Of a stretch of DNA of 14,371 bases, positions 1-6,518 are shown in pieces. This DNA is from an uncultured Clostridia bacterium (GTDB lineage Bacteria > Bacillota > Clostridia > Oscillospirales > Butyricicoccaceae), in NCBI GenBank assembly GCA_910589115.1, contig CAJUSB010000082.1, positions 1 to 14,371 on the forward strand, written 5' to 3'. The translations under genes were made by a program, and so were the position numbers. The notes beneath the pieces were generated by a model. It made no database searches and was not told the DNA's origin. It saw only the letters and a program-made list of their open reading frames with translations. Numbering within the stretch: position 1 is the stretch's first letter; every line of letters begins with the position of its first letter.

Positions 1-55
1 CGCACGGTGGTGTGAGAGGTCGGCAGGCGAACTAATCACCTGCCTCCTACTCGAT
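1..55 (+). mobile_element. 3' end of a group II intron (end of domain V and domain VI)
   Basis: The first ten bases (CGCACGGTGG) match the 3' strand of a group II intron domain V. What follows folds as a domain VI: 22-27 (GGCAGG) pairs with 39-44 (CCTGCC), 17-19 (AGG) with 46-48 (CCT), and 14-16 (GAG) with 50-52 (CTC). A49 is left bulged, as the branch-point adenosine should be, seven positions from an intron end in AT (54-55), which fits the 3' consensus AY. The tail CCTCCTACTCGAT resembles the ends of clostridial group II introns as I remember them. The catalytic body and any reverse transcriptase/maturase would lie left of the window. The intron class cannot be assigned. Confidence 0.8.
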
Positions 56-104
56 ATGGCGCGCCCGGCGAGTACGCTGCTGTACGAATGAAATCAAAAA
101 AGCG

Positions 105-148
105 GGGCAGCCTCTATCATGATTTTCAAATCATGATAGAGGCTGCCC
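105..148 (-). terminator. Perfect 21-bp hairpin, likely terminator of the chemotaxis gene
   Basis: Bases 105-125 and 128-148 are exact inverted complements of 21 bp separated by only two bases. Read leftward, the stem is followed by CGC and six T residues, so it is a good intrinsic terminator for the chemotaxis receptor gene. It lies about 255 bases beyond that gene's stop codon, with a structured repeat in between. Read rightward the stem is followed only by ATTTTCTG, so termination in that direction would be weaker. The arm is unusually long and perfect for an ordinary terminator. It starts 49 bases after the intron end. Confidence 0.75.
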
Positions 149-198
149 ATTTTCTGCCGTGTTATACTCATATGCGGAAAGACCTGCCGTGGCCGCCC

Positions 199-358
199 CT
201 TCGGCCCGCCGTTCTTTTGGCAGGCCGAAGCAGCACAGATGAACGGGCATACCCGCCCCCGTCCGCAGACGATGGAAGGGAGTCCAGAGGGACGCGTCCC
301 TCTGGCGCCGTCTGCGTAAGACCGCCCGCCGCGCAGGCGGATCAAACGGCTACCTCCA
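199..358 (-). repeat. Structured intergenic repeat, copy 1 (downstream of the chemotaxis gene)
   Basis: In the sense of the upstream gene (minus strand) it carries, in order, a TGGAGG..GCCGTTT box (about 344-358), hairpin H2 (CCGCC-TGCGC-GGCGG, 326-340), hairpin H3 (GTCT-TACGC-AGAC, 310-322), hairpin H1 (CCAGAGGGAC paired with GTCCCTCTGG, 284-305) and hairpin H4 (arms 199-210 and 219-230, twelve pairs with one mismatch). The same modules in the same order form copy 2 at 9076-9243, and H1, H2 and H3 form the tandem units at 14194-14371. No convincing gene lies in 56-403: open frames on both strands here have no ribosome binding site and merely follow the GC-rich repeat. Confidence 0.8.
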
Positions 359-403
359 GCGCTCACAAGTATATGAAAGCTCCGCCATGGACGGCATTTT
401 GTT

Positions 404-2128
404 TCAGAACCCCTCCAACAGATCACCGCCCTGCCTTGAAAGGGCATTATCCGAGGATTCCAAGGTAAATATGGAGACCAATTCCTTCATGGTCTGCGCC
501 TGTGCGGAGAGCTCTTCGCTGGCAGCGGCAGACTCTTCAGAGGTCGCGGAGTTTGTCTGCACGACACTGGAAATCTGGTCGATTGCTACCGTGATTTGAG
601 ATACGGAATTCGACTGTTCCTCGGTTGCGCCGGAGATCAGCGTTACGACATCCAGAACCTTTTTCGCGCTTTCCACAACGGCCTGAAGCGACTGGCCGGT
701 AGCCTGAGACAGGCTGGCGCCTTCGCTGACTGCGGCAATCGTGTCTTCGATCAGCACTGCGGTACTCTTGGATGCTTCGGCCGATTTCCCGGCGAGGTTA
801 CGCACTTCATCCGCGACTACAGCGAAACCTTTACCGGCTGCACCAGCGCGGGCGGCCTCTACAGCAGCATTCAGGGCCAGGATATTCGTCTGGAATGCGA
901 TATCTTCAATGGATTTAATGACCTTGCTGATTTCCTGGGATTTGGCTTCGATATTAGACATCGCACGCATGAGCTGCTTCATATGCTGGGAACAAATCTG
1001 AATCTGTTCATGTGACAATGTATTTTCGTCTTTTGCAGTTTTTGCATGTTGTGCGGTTGCATCCACCTGGCGGCTGACATCATTGATGGTCGCTGCAAGC
1101 TCCTGTACAGAGGATGCCTGTTCGGTTGCGCCCTGGGCCAGCGCCTGTGCGCCGCTGGATACCTGATCGCTGCCTGAACCGACCTGATCGGCGGCAATCA
1201 CGATATTGCTCATTGTGTTATTCAGGTCGTTGCGCATTTTGTTGATTGCCGTGAGAATGGGTTCCAGCTCACCCTTGTAGTTTTCCTCTGCCTGCGTGTG
1301 TACGGTAAGGTTTCCGCTGGCCATTTCGTGAAGCATACGGCCGGTATCGCGAATTACAATTTTCAGGTTATTGATCGTAGATTGCATAGAGTCAGACAGC
1401 CTCCCCAGCTCATCCCCAGACTGGTAGCTGATCTCAACGTCAAAATCACCTTCGCTCATTTTCTGTGCTGCCGTCTCCAGCTGGAAAATAGCGGATGTGA
1501 TAGATTTTGTGATGTAGGTGGAAAGCGTGATGCCTACCAGCACCGCCAGGATACCGATGACGACCATAATGACAATGGTAATGGTGCTGGAACGCATACC
1601 ATCGTCATGGGTGGTGGAGGCGTAGTTAACAGCCTGATTCATAATGGTATTGACTGAATTGGTAATGTCAGTCAGCAGGTCAACGACCTCCGCCTTGTAA
1701 ATGCGGTATGCCCCCTCTGTGTCGTTGGACAGACAGTAAGATTTGTACGTCTCCAGCACAGTATCCAATTCTGTCATTTGGGCCTGCAGTGTGGCAATAT
1801 CGCTTTTGTCACCGCCATAGTTCGTCTCCAGAAAAGCCGCATATTCATCCATGAGATTCAGCCGCTCACGTGCCAGACTGAGCATCTCATTGGTGGTAGC
1901 AGTATCTCTTTCCAGACAGGCGCGGAGCATATACTTTGCGGCTGCTTCGCTTTCGCGGTCGGCCTGAAGGATTTCCTGGACATTTGCAAAAGGTCTATTA
2001 TAGAAATCCGTCAGGTTTTGGGCAACAGAGCGCAGATTGACTGCACCGAAAATGATGTTGATAATGAGCATCAGTAGGATTGCACCGAAGCCGATAGACA
2101 GCTTCACAGACACTTTTTGATTTTTCAT
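404..2128 (-). CDS. Methyl-accepting chemotaxis protein with tandem HAMP-like region
   Basis: This is a 574-residue transmembrane receptor that should signal through CheA/CheW at the membrane. Membrane segments are at about 12-32 and 183-204, enclosing an external region of about 150 residues that looks like a four-helix-bundle sensor. HAMP follows at about 205-257, and a second HAMP-like stretch lies at about 262-308 (MASGNLTV). The cytoplasmic methylation helices lead to the conserved hairpin tip at about 405-440 (IAFQTNILALNAAVEAARAG then GFAVVADEVRNLAGKSAEAS). No NWETF-like CheR tether is visible at the C-terminus. I chose the ATG at 2128 rather than the in-frame ATG at 2215 because AAAGGAGAAGG lies just upstream and the protein then opens like its family. 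It has its own promoter, and no other chemotaxis gene is in the window. The ligand is unknown. Confidence 0.95.
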   Translation of the reverse strand: MKNQKVSVKLSIGFGAILLMLIINIIFGAVNLRSVAQNLTDFYNRPFANVQEILQADRESEAAAKYMLRACLERDTATTNEMLSLARERLNLMDEYAAFLETNYGGDKSDIATLQAQMTELDTVLETYKSYCLSNDTEGAYRIYKAEVVDLLTDITNSVNTIMNQAVNYASTTHDDGMRSSTITIVIMVVIGILAVLVGITLSTYITKSITSAIFQLETAAQKMSEGDFDVEISYQSGDELGRLSDSMQSTINNLKIVIRDTGRMLHEMASGNLTVHTQAEENYKGELEPILTAINKMRNDLNNTMSNIVIAADQVGSGSDQVSSGAQALAQGATEQASSVQELAATINDVSRQVDATAQHAKTAKDENTLSHEQIQICSQHMKQLMRAMSNIEAKSQEISKVIKSIEDIAFQTNILALNAAVEAARAGAAGKGFAVVADEVRNLAGKSAEASKSTAVLIEDTIAAVSEGASLSQATGQSLQAVVESAKKVLDVVTLISGATEEQSNSVSQITVAIDQISSVVQTNSATSEESAAASEELSAQAQTMKELVSIFTLESSDNALSRQGGDLLEGF

Positions 2129-2375
2129 TTTATCCGCCTTCTCCTTTTGAACCCGGCATAAACGGCCGGATGCCGGACCCGCCTGACGAGCCTGTTCCGA
2201 TGCATTTTGGCGCATTTAAGCACCATAAAACTTTGCCAATCTGCATTTTTGAAGGATTCAGACAGGTCTATTCCATATTTTTCACGGACAGCAAAAGAAT
2301 CGGCCCCACACAGGCAGAGGGAAGCCAAGGGGAGGATGTGGACAGATTTCCAAGACCATCCGTATCAGTAAATAT
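2129..2375 (-). promoter_or_regulatory. Long 5' leader of the chemotaxis gene
   Basis: The inferred start of transcription is near 2375, which leaves about 245 untranslated bases before the ATG at 2128. A 7-bp hairpin (2153-2159 with 2170-2176, CCGGCAT/ATGCCGG) sits directly upstream of the ribosome binding site at about 2138-2150 and could influence its access. I looked for the conserved cores of c-di-GMP-I and -II riboswitches, common ahead of clostridial chemotaxis genes, and did not find a convincing match. The function is therefore open. Confidence 0.4.
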
Positions 2376-2381
2376 ATTCAT

Positions 2382-2410
2382 ATTATACCATCACTTTGAA
2401 ATACGGTCAA
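2382..2410 (-). promoter_or_regulatory. Sigma-A type promoter for the chemotaxis gene
   Basis: On the minus strand, TTGACC (2410-2405) is followed after exactly 17 bases by a perfect TATAAT (2387-2382). It points toward the receptor gene and is the only strong hexamer pair I see in the 2129-2719 gap. Confidence 0.8.
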
Positions 2411-2547
2411 TAGCCAGGCGGATTTATTTACGTTTGAACAGCCGCCTGAACGGAGACGGAGCAAACACGCAAAAAATACTTCTTATGCAATACCTTGGAG
2501 AACATCAGTGCCTGCGAATATACCGCCAGTCCAGCAGAAAGTATACA

Positions 2548-2667
2548 TTTTAGAGACGTTGGTGGCTTTTATTTATGTATCCCCTTGGATTTGCGTATTT
2601 ACTATCCACAAATCATCTTAGCTCGCAAAACAACACAGCCTCTAAAACAGATATGAATAAAAGCAAA
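2548..2667. repeat. Interleaved inverted repeats beyond the sugar operon terminator
   Basis: Three short segments recur as inverted complements in the same left-to-right order rather than nested: TTTTAGAG (2548-2555) with CTCTAAAA (2640-2647); GCTTTTATTTAT (2565-2576) with ATGAATAAAAGC (2653-2664, one G-T pair); and TGCGTATTT (about 2592-2600) with AAATACGCA (2665-2673). The last segment also forms one arm of the terminator. Such an order could make a pseudoknot or compete with the terminator stem. The rest of the gap (about 2411-2547) shows nothing I can name. Confidence 0.4.
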
Positions 2668-2710
2668 TACGCATGAAAGGTGACCGGCTCCGATCTCCAC
2701 TCATGCGTAT
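2668..2710 (-). terminator. Intrinsic terminator at the end of the sugar operon
   Basis: ATACGCATGA (2668-2677) and TCATGCGTAT (2701-2710) form a perfect 10-bp stem starting about ten bases past the kinase stop codon. Read leftward the stem is followed by TTGCTTTTATT, which is T-rich enough for an intrinsic terminator. Read rightward it is followed by CTTTTTCC, so it may act in both directions. Confidence 0.7.
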
Positions 2711-2719
2711 CTTTTTCCT

Positions 2720-3793
2720 TTACCCGTCCGAAGCCGCGTCCATCAGCTCCGGCAGCGTGGGGCTGCGCCCCTGTGAAATATAGAAATGGGCGAACGCATT
2801 TGCGAACGCAAGGCGGTCATTATCTGTTAGGCCCATCACAGCGGCCAGACAGGACGCGCCGTTGAAATGATCTCCCGCGCCGGTCGAAATACGGGGATGT
2901 GCAACGAAATCCGAATCGCGCCGTACAGTTCCCCTTGCGGATGCGAGCACGCTTTCGTGGATGGTGTGCACGATTATTTCATCTATGCCGTACCGTTCGC
3001 GGATGGCGGCAGCGATTTCCGTGGGTACAGTCTGCCCACCGGTCAGGCGTTCCGCTATGGACAGTGCTTCATTTTCATTCAGGCTGAGCACTGCCGTGCG
3101 GTATACTGCAAAGCGTCCGATCAGCCGCAGTACCGAATCCAGCTCACTGTCGGTGCGCCGCGAAACGTCGCAGAGGTCGAAAAACGCGAATTTCTGCCGC
3201 TCCGGCGCGGAGCCTGACAGCACGTTGCAGACCTGCTCCCACAGGCCATGGGCGAACGACAGCTCACTCCAATTCACGAGTGCAATCAAATCCGCATCCC
3301 GGAACAGCGCGGGGGCAGCGTCCTTCGTAGCAGCGAGGACAGCCTCCCAGGCATCCCCCGGAACGGTACAGTCAGATGAAAACAACAGCTTACCGTCGTT
3401 AAATTCCATGCACGTTGACTGCCCGGGCAGCGCGAAAGAATACAGCCTGCACGGCATCTGCGCGAACAGGGGATCGACGTTCCCACGCTCGCCCAGCATC
3501 CCGATACAGGTCACATCCAACCCAAGGCCTCCAGCCGCCCGCGAGAGGAATGGCAGGTTGCCGCCGAGCTGGCGCGCCTCGACAGCCAGCTCAATCGAAC
3601 AGCTTTTTTCGGCCTTGCCAGTCAAAAACGTACCAAAATCGCGTATGGTAGCGAACGGCGCCGCAGGCACACCGGGCGCGTCCGGCTGCATCAGGGGACG
3701 GACAATGGTATCGGCGAAGCCATCGAAACCAACGGTCAGCTGTTTGCAGGCGATTTCCCGTTCCCGGCCCCGCAGTGCTTCACGCCAGCTCAC
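2720..3793 (-). CDS. PfkB-family (ribokinase-like) sugar kinase
   Basis: This is a predicted cytoplasmic ATP-dependent kinase of 357 residues, probably phosphorylating a sugar or sugar acid from the operon's pathway. The C-terminal signature is clear: STGAGDHFNGA at about 303-313, with D308 as the expected catalytic base and the GAG anion hole. An N-terminal PfkB-like glycine box (QLGGNLPFLSRAAGGLG) lies at about 76-91, and the lid region between is diverged. The GTG start at 3793 is chosen because GGAG lies seven bases upstream (3801-3804) and the GTGA overlap with the preceding stop codon is typical of translational coupling. A TTG farther upstream lies inside the preceding gene and has no such support. 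It is the last gene of the operon. The substrate is not predictable from the sequence. Confidence 0.88.
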   Translation of the reverse strand: MSWREALRGREREIACKQLTVGFDGFADTIVRPLMQPDAPGVPAAPFATIRDFGTFLTGKAEKSCSIELAVEARQLGGNLPFLSRAAGGLGLDVTCIGMLGERGNVDPLFAQMPCRLYSFALPGQSTCMEFNDGKLLFSSDCTVPGDAWEAVLAATKDAAPALFRDADLIALVNWSELSFAHGLWEQVCNVLSGSAPERQKFAFFDLCDVSRRTDSELDSVLRLIGRFAVYRTAVLSLNENEALSIAERLTGGQTVPTEIAAAIRERYGIDEIIVHTIHESVLASARGTVRRDSDFVAHPRISTGAGDHFNGASCLAAVMGLTDNDRLAFANAFAHFYISQGRSPTLPELMDAASDG

Positions 3794-4512
3794 AGCCCGG
3801 CTCCAGCCGCTGCATCGGCTACAACATAACAATCCGGATGCTGCTGCAAAATCGATGCGGGCACGCGGTTCGTCACTTCACCGCGCACGGCCTGACGGAG
3901 GATTTCAGCTTTATGCGCTCCATTGGCAATCAGAATGACACGTTTCGCGGCCATGATCTGTCGGAGCCCCTGGGAAATGCCATACTCCGGATGAAACTTT
4001 TCGCCGAAATACTTGGTCATGACCCGCTTGGTCACGTCAGAGAGGGGGATAATATGCGCATCCGACTCAAAATCAACGCCATCCTCGTTAAAGCCCAGGT
4101 GCCCGTTCATGCCAATACCGAGCACCGAAGCGGTGAGCGGTCCATGCTGGGCGATGTATGCATCAAGCGCGCGGCGCTCGTCTTCTATATTCGCAGCGGC
4201 GCCGTTGATTACATGGGCGCCTGCGAATGGCTTTTCCAGCCGTCCGAGCAGCTCGACGCGGTTAAACAGGCCGCAGGAACCTTCATCGGTATCCGACAGG
4301 CCGACCCATTCGTCAAGCGACACATAATGTGCCCGGGAAATGTCGATCTCACCCGCATTGACCTGATCGGCGAATGCGTGCACCGCGCCGAGCGGCGTTT
4401 CGCCGCCCGCGAAGCTCACAAGCCCTGCCGGGGTCTCACGCAGGCTTTCTGCGACCAGCTCGACTGCCTTTCGGCTCATTTCCTCATAATCCTTGCAAAC
4501 AATGATTTTCAT
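3790..4512 (-). CDS. Glucosamine-6-phosphate deaminase/isomerase family protein (NagB-like)
   Basis: This 240-residue protein belongs to the NagB/sugar isomerase superfamily, whose best known members convert glucosamine-6-phosphate to fructose-6-phosphate plus ammonia. Visible motifs are a substrate loop FAGGETPLG (34-42), SLDEWVGL (65-72, with the enolisation Asp D67), and GIGMNGHLGFNEDG (132-145, with H138 and E143). K201 in NGAHKAE matches the phosphate-contacting lysine. Asn at 136, where the E. coli enzyme has Asp, also occurs in Bacillus-type enzymes. The substrate loop lacks the usual TGG/TGS, and the ring-proximal Arg of the family appears to be K167, so the substrate may differ. The ATG at 4512 is preferred over 4530 because AGGAGG precedes it. 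It overlaps the kinase gene by 4 bases. No NagA is present. Confidence 0.85.
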   Translation of the reverse strand: MKIIVCKDYEEMSRKAVELVAESLRETPAGLVSFAGGETPLGAVHAFADQVNAGEIDISRAHYVSLDEWVGLSDTDEGSCGLFNRVELLGRLEKPFAGAHVINGAAANIEDERRALDAYIAQHGPLTASVLGIGMNGHLGFNEDGVDFESDAHIIPLSDVTKRVMTKYFGEKFHPEYGISQGLRQIMAAKRVILIANGAHKAEILRQAVRGEVTNRVPASILQQHPDCYVVADAAAGAGL

Positions 4513-4526
4513 AACAGGCTTCCTCC

Positions 4527-5423
4527 TCATTCGATGATATGCACTTCACGCAAATAATCCAGGTTCCGTCTTGCCGATGCAAACGCCTGTTCGGTCGTTG
4601 CACGCGGCATATCGGACTCGACCACTGCAATACCGTTAAAGTCCATTTCATCCAGCGCCCGCCGGATTTCCTGAAAGTCGATGATGCCGTCCGGCAGGTC
4701 ACACATGACATTGATATCAAACGCGGTGTCCGCGTCAATATGTTCCTCAATCACCCGGCGGTAAACCGCACCGTCAACCTGCTTAAAATGCAGATATACA
4801 ATCTGTGCAGCGTATTTCCGCAGGAAATGAACCGCCGACGGGTCACCCTGCACACCGTTCCCATTGGAAAAGGCGTGATGCCCGGTGTCGAAACAAAGCC
4901 GCAGGCCGGTGTAGTCCATCAGCCGGATGATTTCCGGCTCGTATTCCACCATGGATTTCACGTGCGGGTGATAGACAACCTCGATCCCGAATTCATTTTT
5001 TGTGTATTCGCCCATTTCGCGGATCTTTTCAAAAAACACATTCCATTCTGCCGGGGTGAAATCCTTCTTTTTCTCGCTGTACAGCCCTACATCGGATTCA
5101 TCCATTGTGACGAGATATTTCGCATCCAGTGCGGTCAGCCGTCTGCAAAGCGCTTCGACGCGCGGCCGGAAATCAGCGAACGCCGCGCCCTGATCGAATG
5201 CATAACAGGCCGTTCCCGCACAGACAAAAAGTTTCCGTGCGGCCAGCTCCTCCCGCAGCTTTCCGAGGTCGGTCGGCAGATAACCATCCGGCCCCAGCTC
5301 CAGCGCCTGATAACCCGCTTCGGCAGCCTGATCGAGAAAGACCGGATACGGCGTGCCGGACGGTGTGCCATCGGCGTACCACACGCCCCAGGAACAGGGC
5401 GCGGTTGCAATCTGAATCTGCAT
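4527..5423 (-). CDS. Sugar phosphate isomerase/epimerase family TIM-barrel protein (IolE-like)
   Basis: This 298-residue soluble protein is of the xylose-isomerase-like TIM-barrel family, whose members include inosose dehydratase (IolE), sugar epimerases and enzymes that act on 3-keto sugars. It opens with the IolE-like TAPCSWGVWYADG (7-19). It also shows the barrel motifs ELGPDGYLPTD (42-52), YHPH (151-154), CFDTGHH (177-183), HFKQVDG (212-218) and VVESD (267-271). D179, H212 and E269 sit where divalent metal ligands are expected. AAGGAG lies just upstream of the ATG, and the gene starts 4 bases after the oxidoreductase stop codon. Its partner oxidoreductase suggests it acts on an oxidised ring intermediate. 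Dehydratase versus epimerase cannot be decided. Confidence 0.85.
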   Translation of the reverse strand: MQIQIATAPCSWGVWYADGTPSGTPYPVFLDQAAEAGYQALELGPDGYLPTDLGKLREELAARKLFVCAGTACYAFDQGAAFADFRPRVEALCRRLTALDAKYLVTMDESDVGLYSEKKKDFTPAEWNVFFEKIREMGEYTKNEFGIEVVYHPHVKSMVEYEPEIIRLMDYTGLRLCFDTGHHAFSNGNGVQGDPSAVHFLRKYAAQIVYLHFKQVDGAVYRRVIEEHIDADTAFDINVMCDLPDGIIDFQEIRRALDEMDFNGIAVVESDMPRATTEQAFASARRNLDYLREVHIIE

Positions 5424-5427
5424 GGTA

Positions 5428-6516
5428 TTACTCCTTTCCGGCCTTCAGGACCCGCATGATCTCCCCGAACAGCCGCAGGTCGGCTGCCGCATCGGAAAGG
5501 TCGGTTTTCGGCTGCTTCCCGGTCTGGATGCAGTCGGCGAACAGGCGCAGCTCGGTCTGGAACGCGTCATGGAAATCCGGGCCGTGCCGGGTCGTGCGGG
5601 TATCGTCCGCGCTGGATTCGGTTACTTCCACATAGGCGGGCTGATAACGCAGATAAGGCGTTTCATACTTTACAAGCACCTTGCGATCTTTCTGGAAAAT
5701 TTCAATAGCTGCGTCAAACTGTACAATATTCTGGTTGTTCACCAGCTCGTAGGTCCCGAGGAAGCCCTCTGCGAATTCCATCACAATTACCACATGCTCG
5801 CCGCCGCTGGCGGTAGTCACCGAATGGATTTTTGTCGGTGCACCGAACAGCTCACGCACCGCCGCAAAGGAATGGCACCCAAGCCCGGTCAGCATCTGAT
5901 AAGTCGTGCGCATTTCGTCGGTCGCGTCCGCGCCGATGGCCTGATCGAGCTGTGCATGGCGGAGTTTCCCGCCCTCTGCAATCACATCGGCGGGCACATC
6001 CTTCGGGTAAAAAATCGGACGGGTCTGCCCAAGGAAAAATGGCGCTTCCAGGATGATGTCCCGGAACCGGAGATATTCGGTCTTTTTCGGCTCCTGCGTC
6101 AGGATTTCCTTTGCTTTCAGGAACGGCCCCGCATAGCGGCGCATATAGCCCACCATGACAATCTGCCCAGGATGGCTTTTTTGCAGTTCTGCCAGCTTTT
6201 CCAGCTCTTCCATGCAGATTGCCGCAGGTTTTTCGATAAATACATGCTTGCCCGCACGCAGCGCTGCCGCTGCATATTCACAGTGGAACTGGTCGGGCGA
6301 AAGGATCAGTACCGCATCTATATTGGCTTTCTCAATCAGCTCCTCTGCGCTGAGATAGCCGCATTCCACATGATACTTGCTTTGGATGTAAGAAACCAGC
6401 GAAGTGGACACATCAGAGACCGCCGTCACCTGATACAGCTCGCATAAATCCTCCAAAATCGGCAGATGCATACACTGGGAAACCTCACCCAGGCCGATTA
6501 CGCCTACTCGAATCAT
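5428..6516 (-). CDS. Gfo/Idh/MocA family NAD(P)-dependent oxidoreductase
   Basis: This 362-residue protein should oxidise or reduce a sugar or cyclitol hydroxyl using NAD(P). The N-terminal Rossmann fold is clear: VGVIGLGEVSQ (4-14), then SPDQFH (73-78) and the family signature EKP (95-97) with K96. The C-terminal half has the alpha/beta substrate domain. The family's usual GxHxxD motif appears as GCHSFA (213-218): H215 is kept, while the Asp three residues later is Ala, and the HD variant of some clostridial paralogues is also absent. The start at 6516 is chosen over the longer frame because GGAGG lies about eight bases upstream, at the very end of the preceding gene, leaving a gap of only 2 bases. 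It acts with the IolE-like neighbour. Confidence 0.9.
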   Translation of the reverse strand: MIRVGVIGLGEVSQCMHLPILEDLCELYQVTAVSDVSTSLVSYIQSKYHVECGYLSAEELIEKANIDAVLILSPDQFHCEYAAAALRAGKHVFIEKPAAICMEELEKLAELQKSHPGQIVMVGYMRRYAGPFLKAKEILTQEPKKTEYLRFRDIILEAPFFLGQTRPIFYPKDVPADVIAEGGKLRHAQLDQAIGADATDEMRTTYQMLTGLGCHSFAAVRELFGAPTKIHSVTTASGGEHVVIVMEFAEGFLGTYELVNNQNIVQFDAAIEIFQKDRKVLVKYETPYLRYQPAYVEVTESSADDTRTTRHGPDFHDAFQTELRLFADCIQTGKQPKTDLSDAAADLRLFGEIMRVLKAGKE

Positions 6517-6518
6517 TC

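Noticed and set aside
88..468. Open frames on both strands across the left intergenic region
   Set aside because: They run through a perfect hairpin and a structured repeat, lack ribosome binding sites and have compositions driven by GC-rich repeats.
2130..2246. 38-codon leader frame (minus strand) ending one base before the chemotaxis start codon
   Set aside because: The neat junction is suggestive of coupling, but there is no ribosome binding site before its ATG and the peptide looks like random sequence.
2129..2375. c-di-GMP riboswitch in the chemotaxis leader
   Set aside because: A GGCAAAG stretch is present, but the rest of the GEMM-I core and tetraloop are not, and no GEMM-II core was seen.
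2961..3938. 325-residue plus-strand frame opposite the kinase and NagB-like genes
   Set aside because: It is antisense to well-supported genes, has no family motifs, and is Ser/Ala/Arg-rich as expected for a shadow frame.
4539..6447. Long plus-strand frames opposite the IolE-like and oxidoreductase genes
   Set aside because: They are antisense to genes with clear motifs, and have no recognisable domain or start signal.
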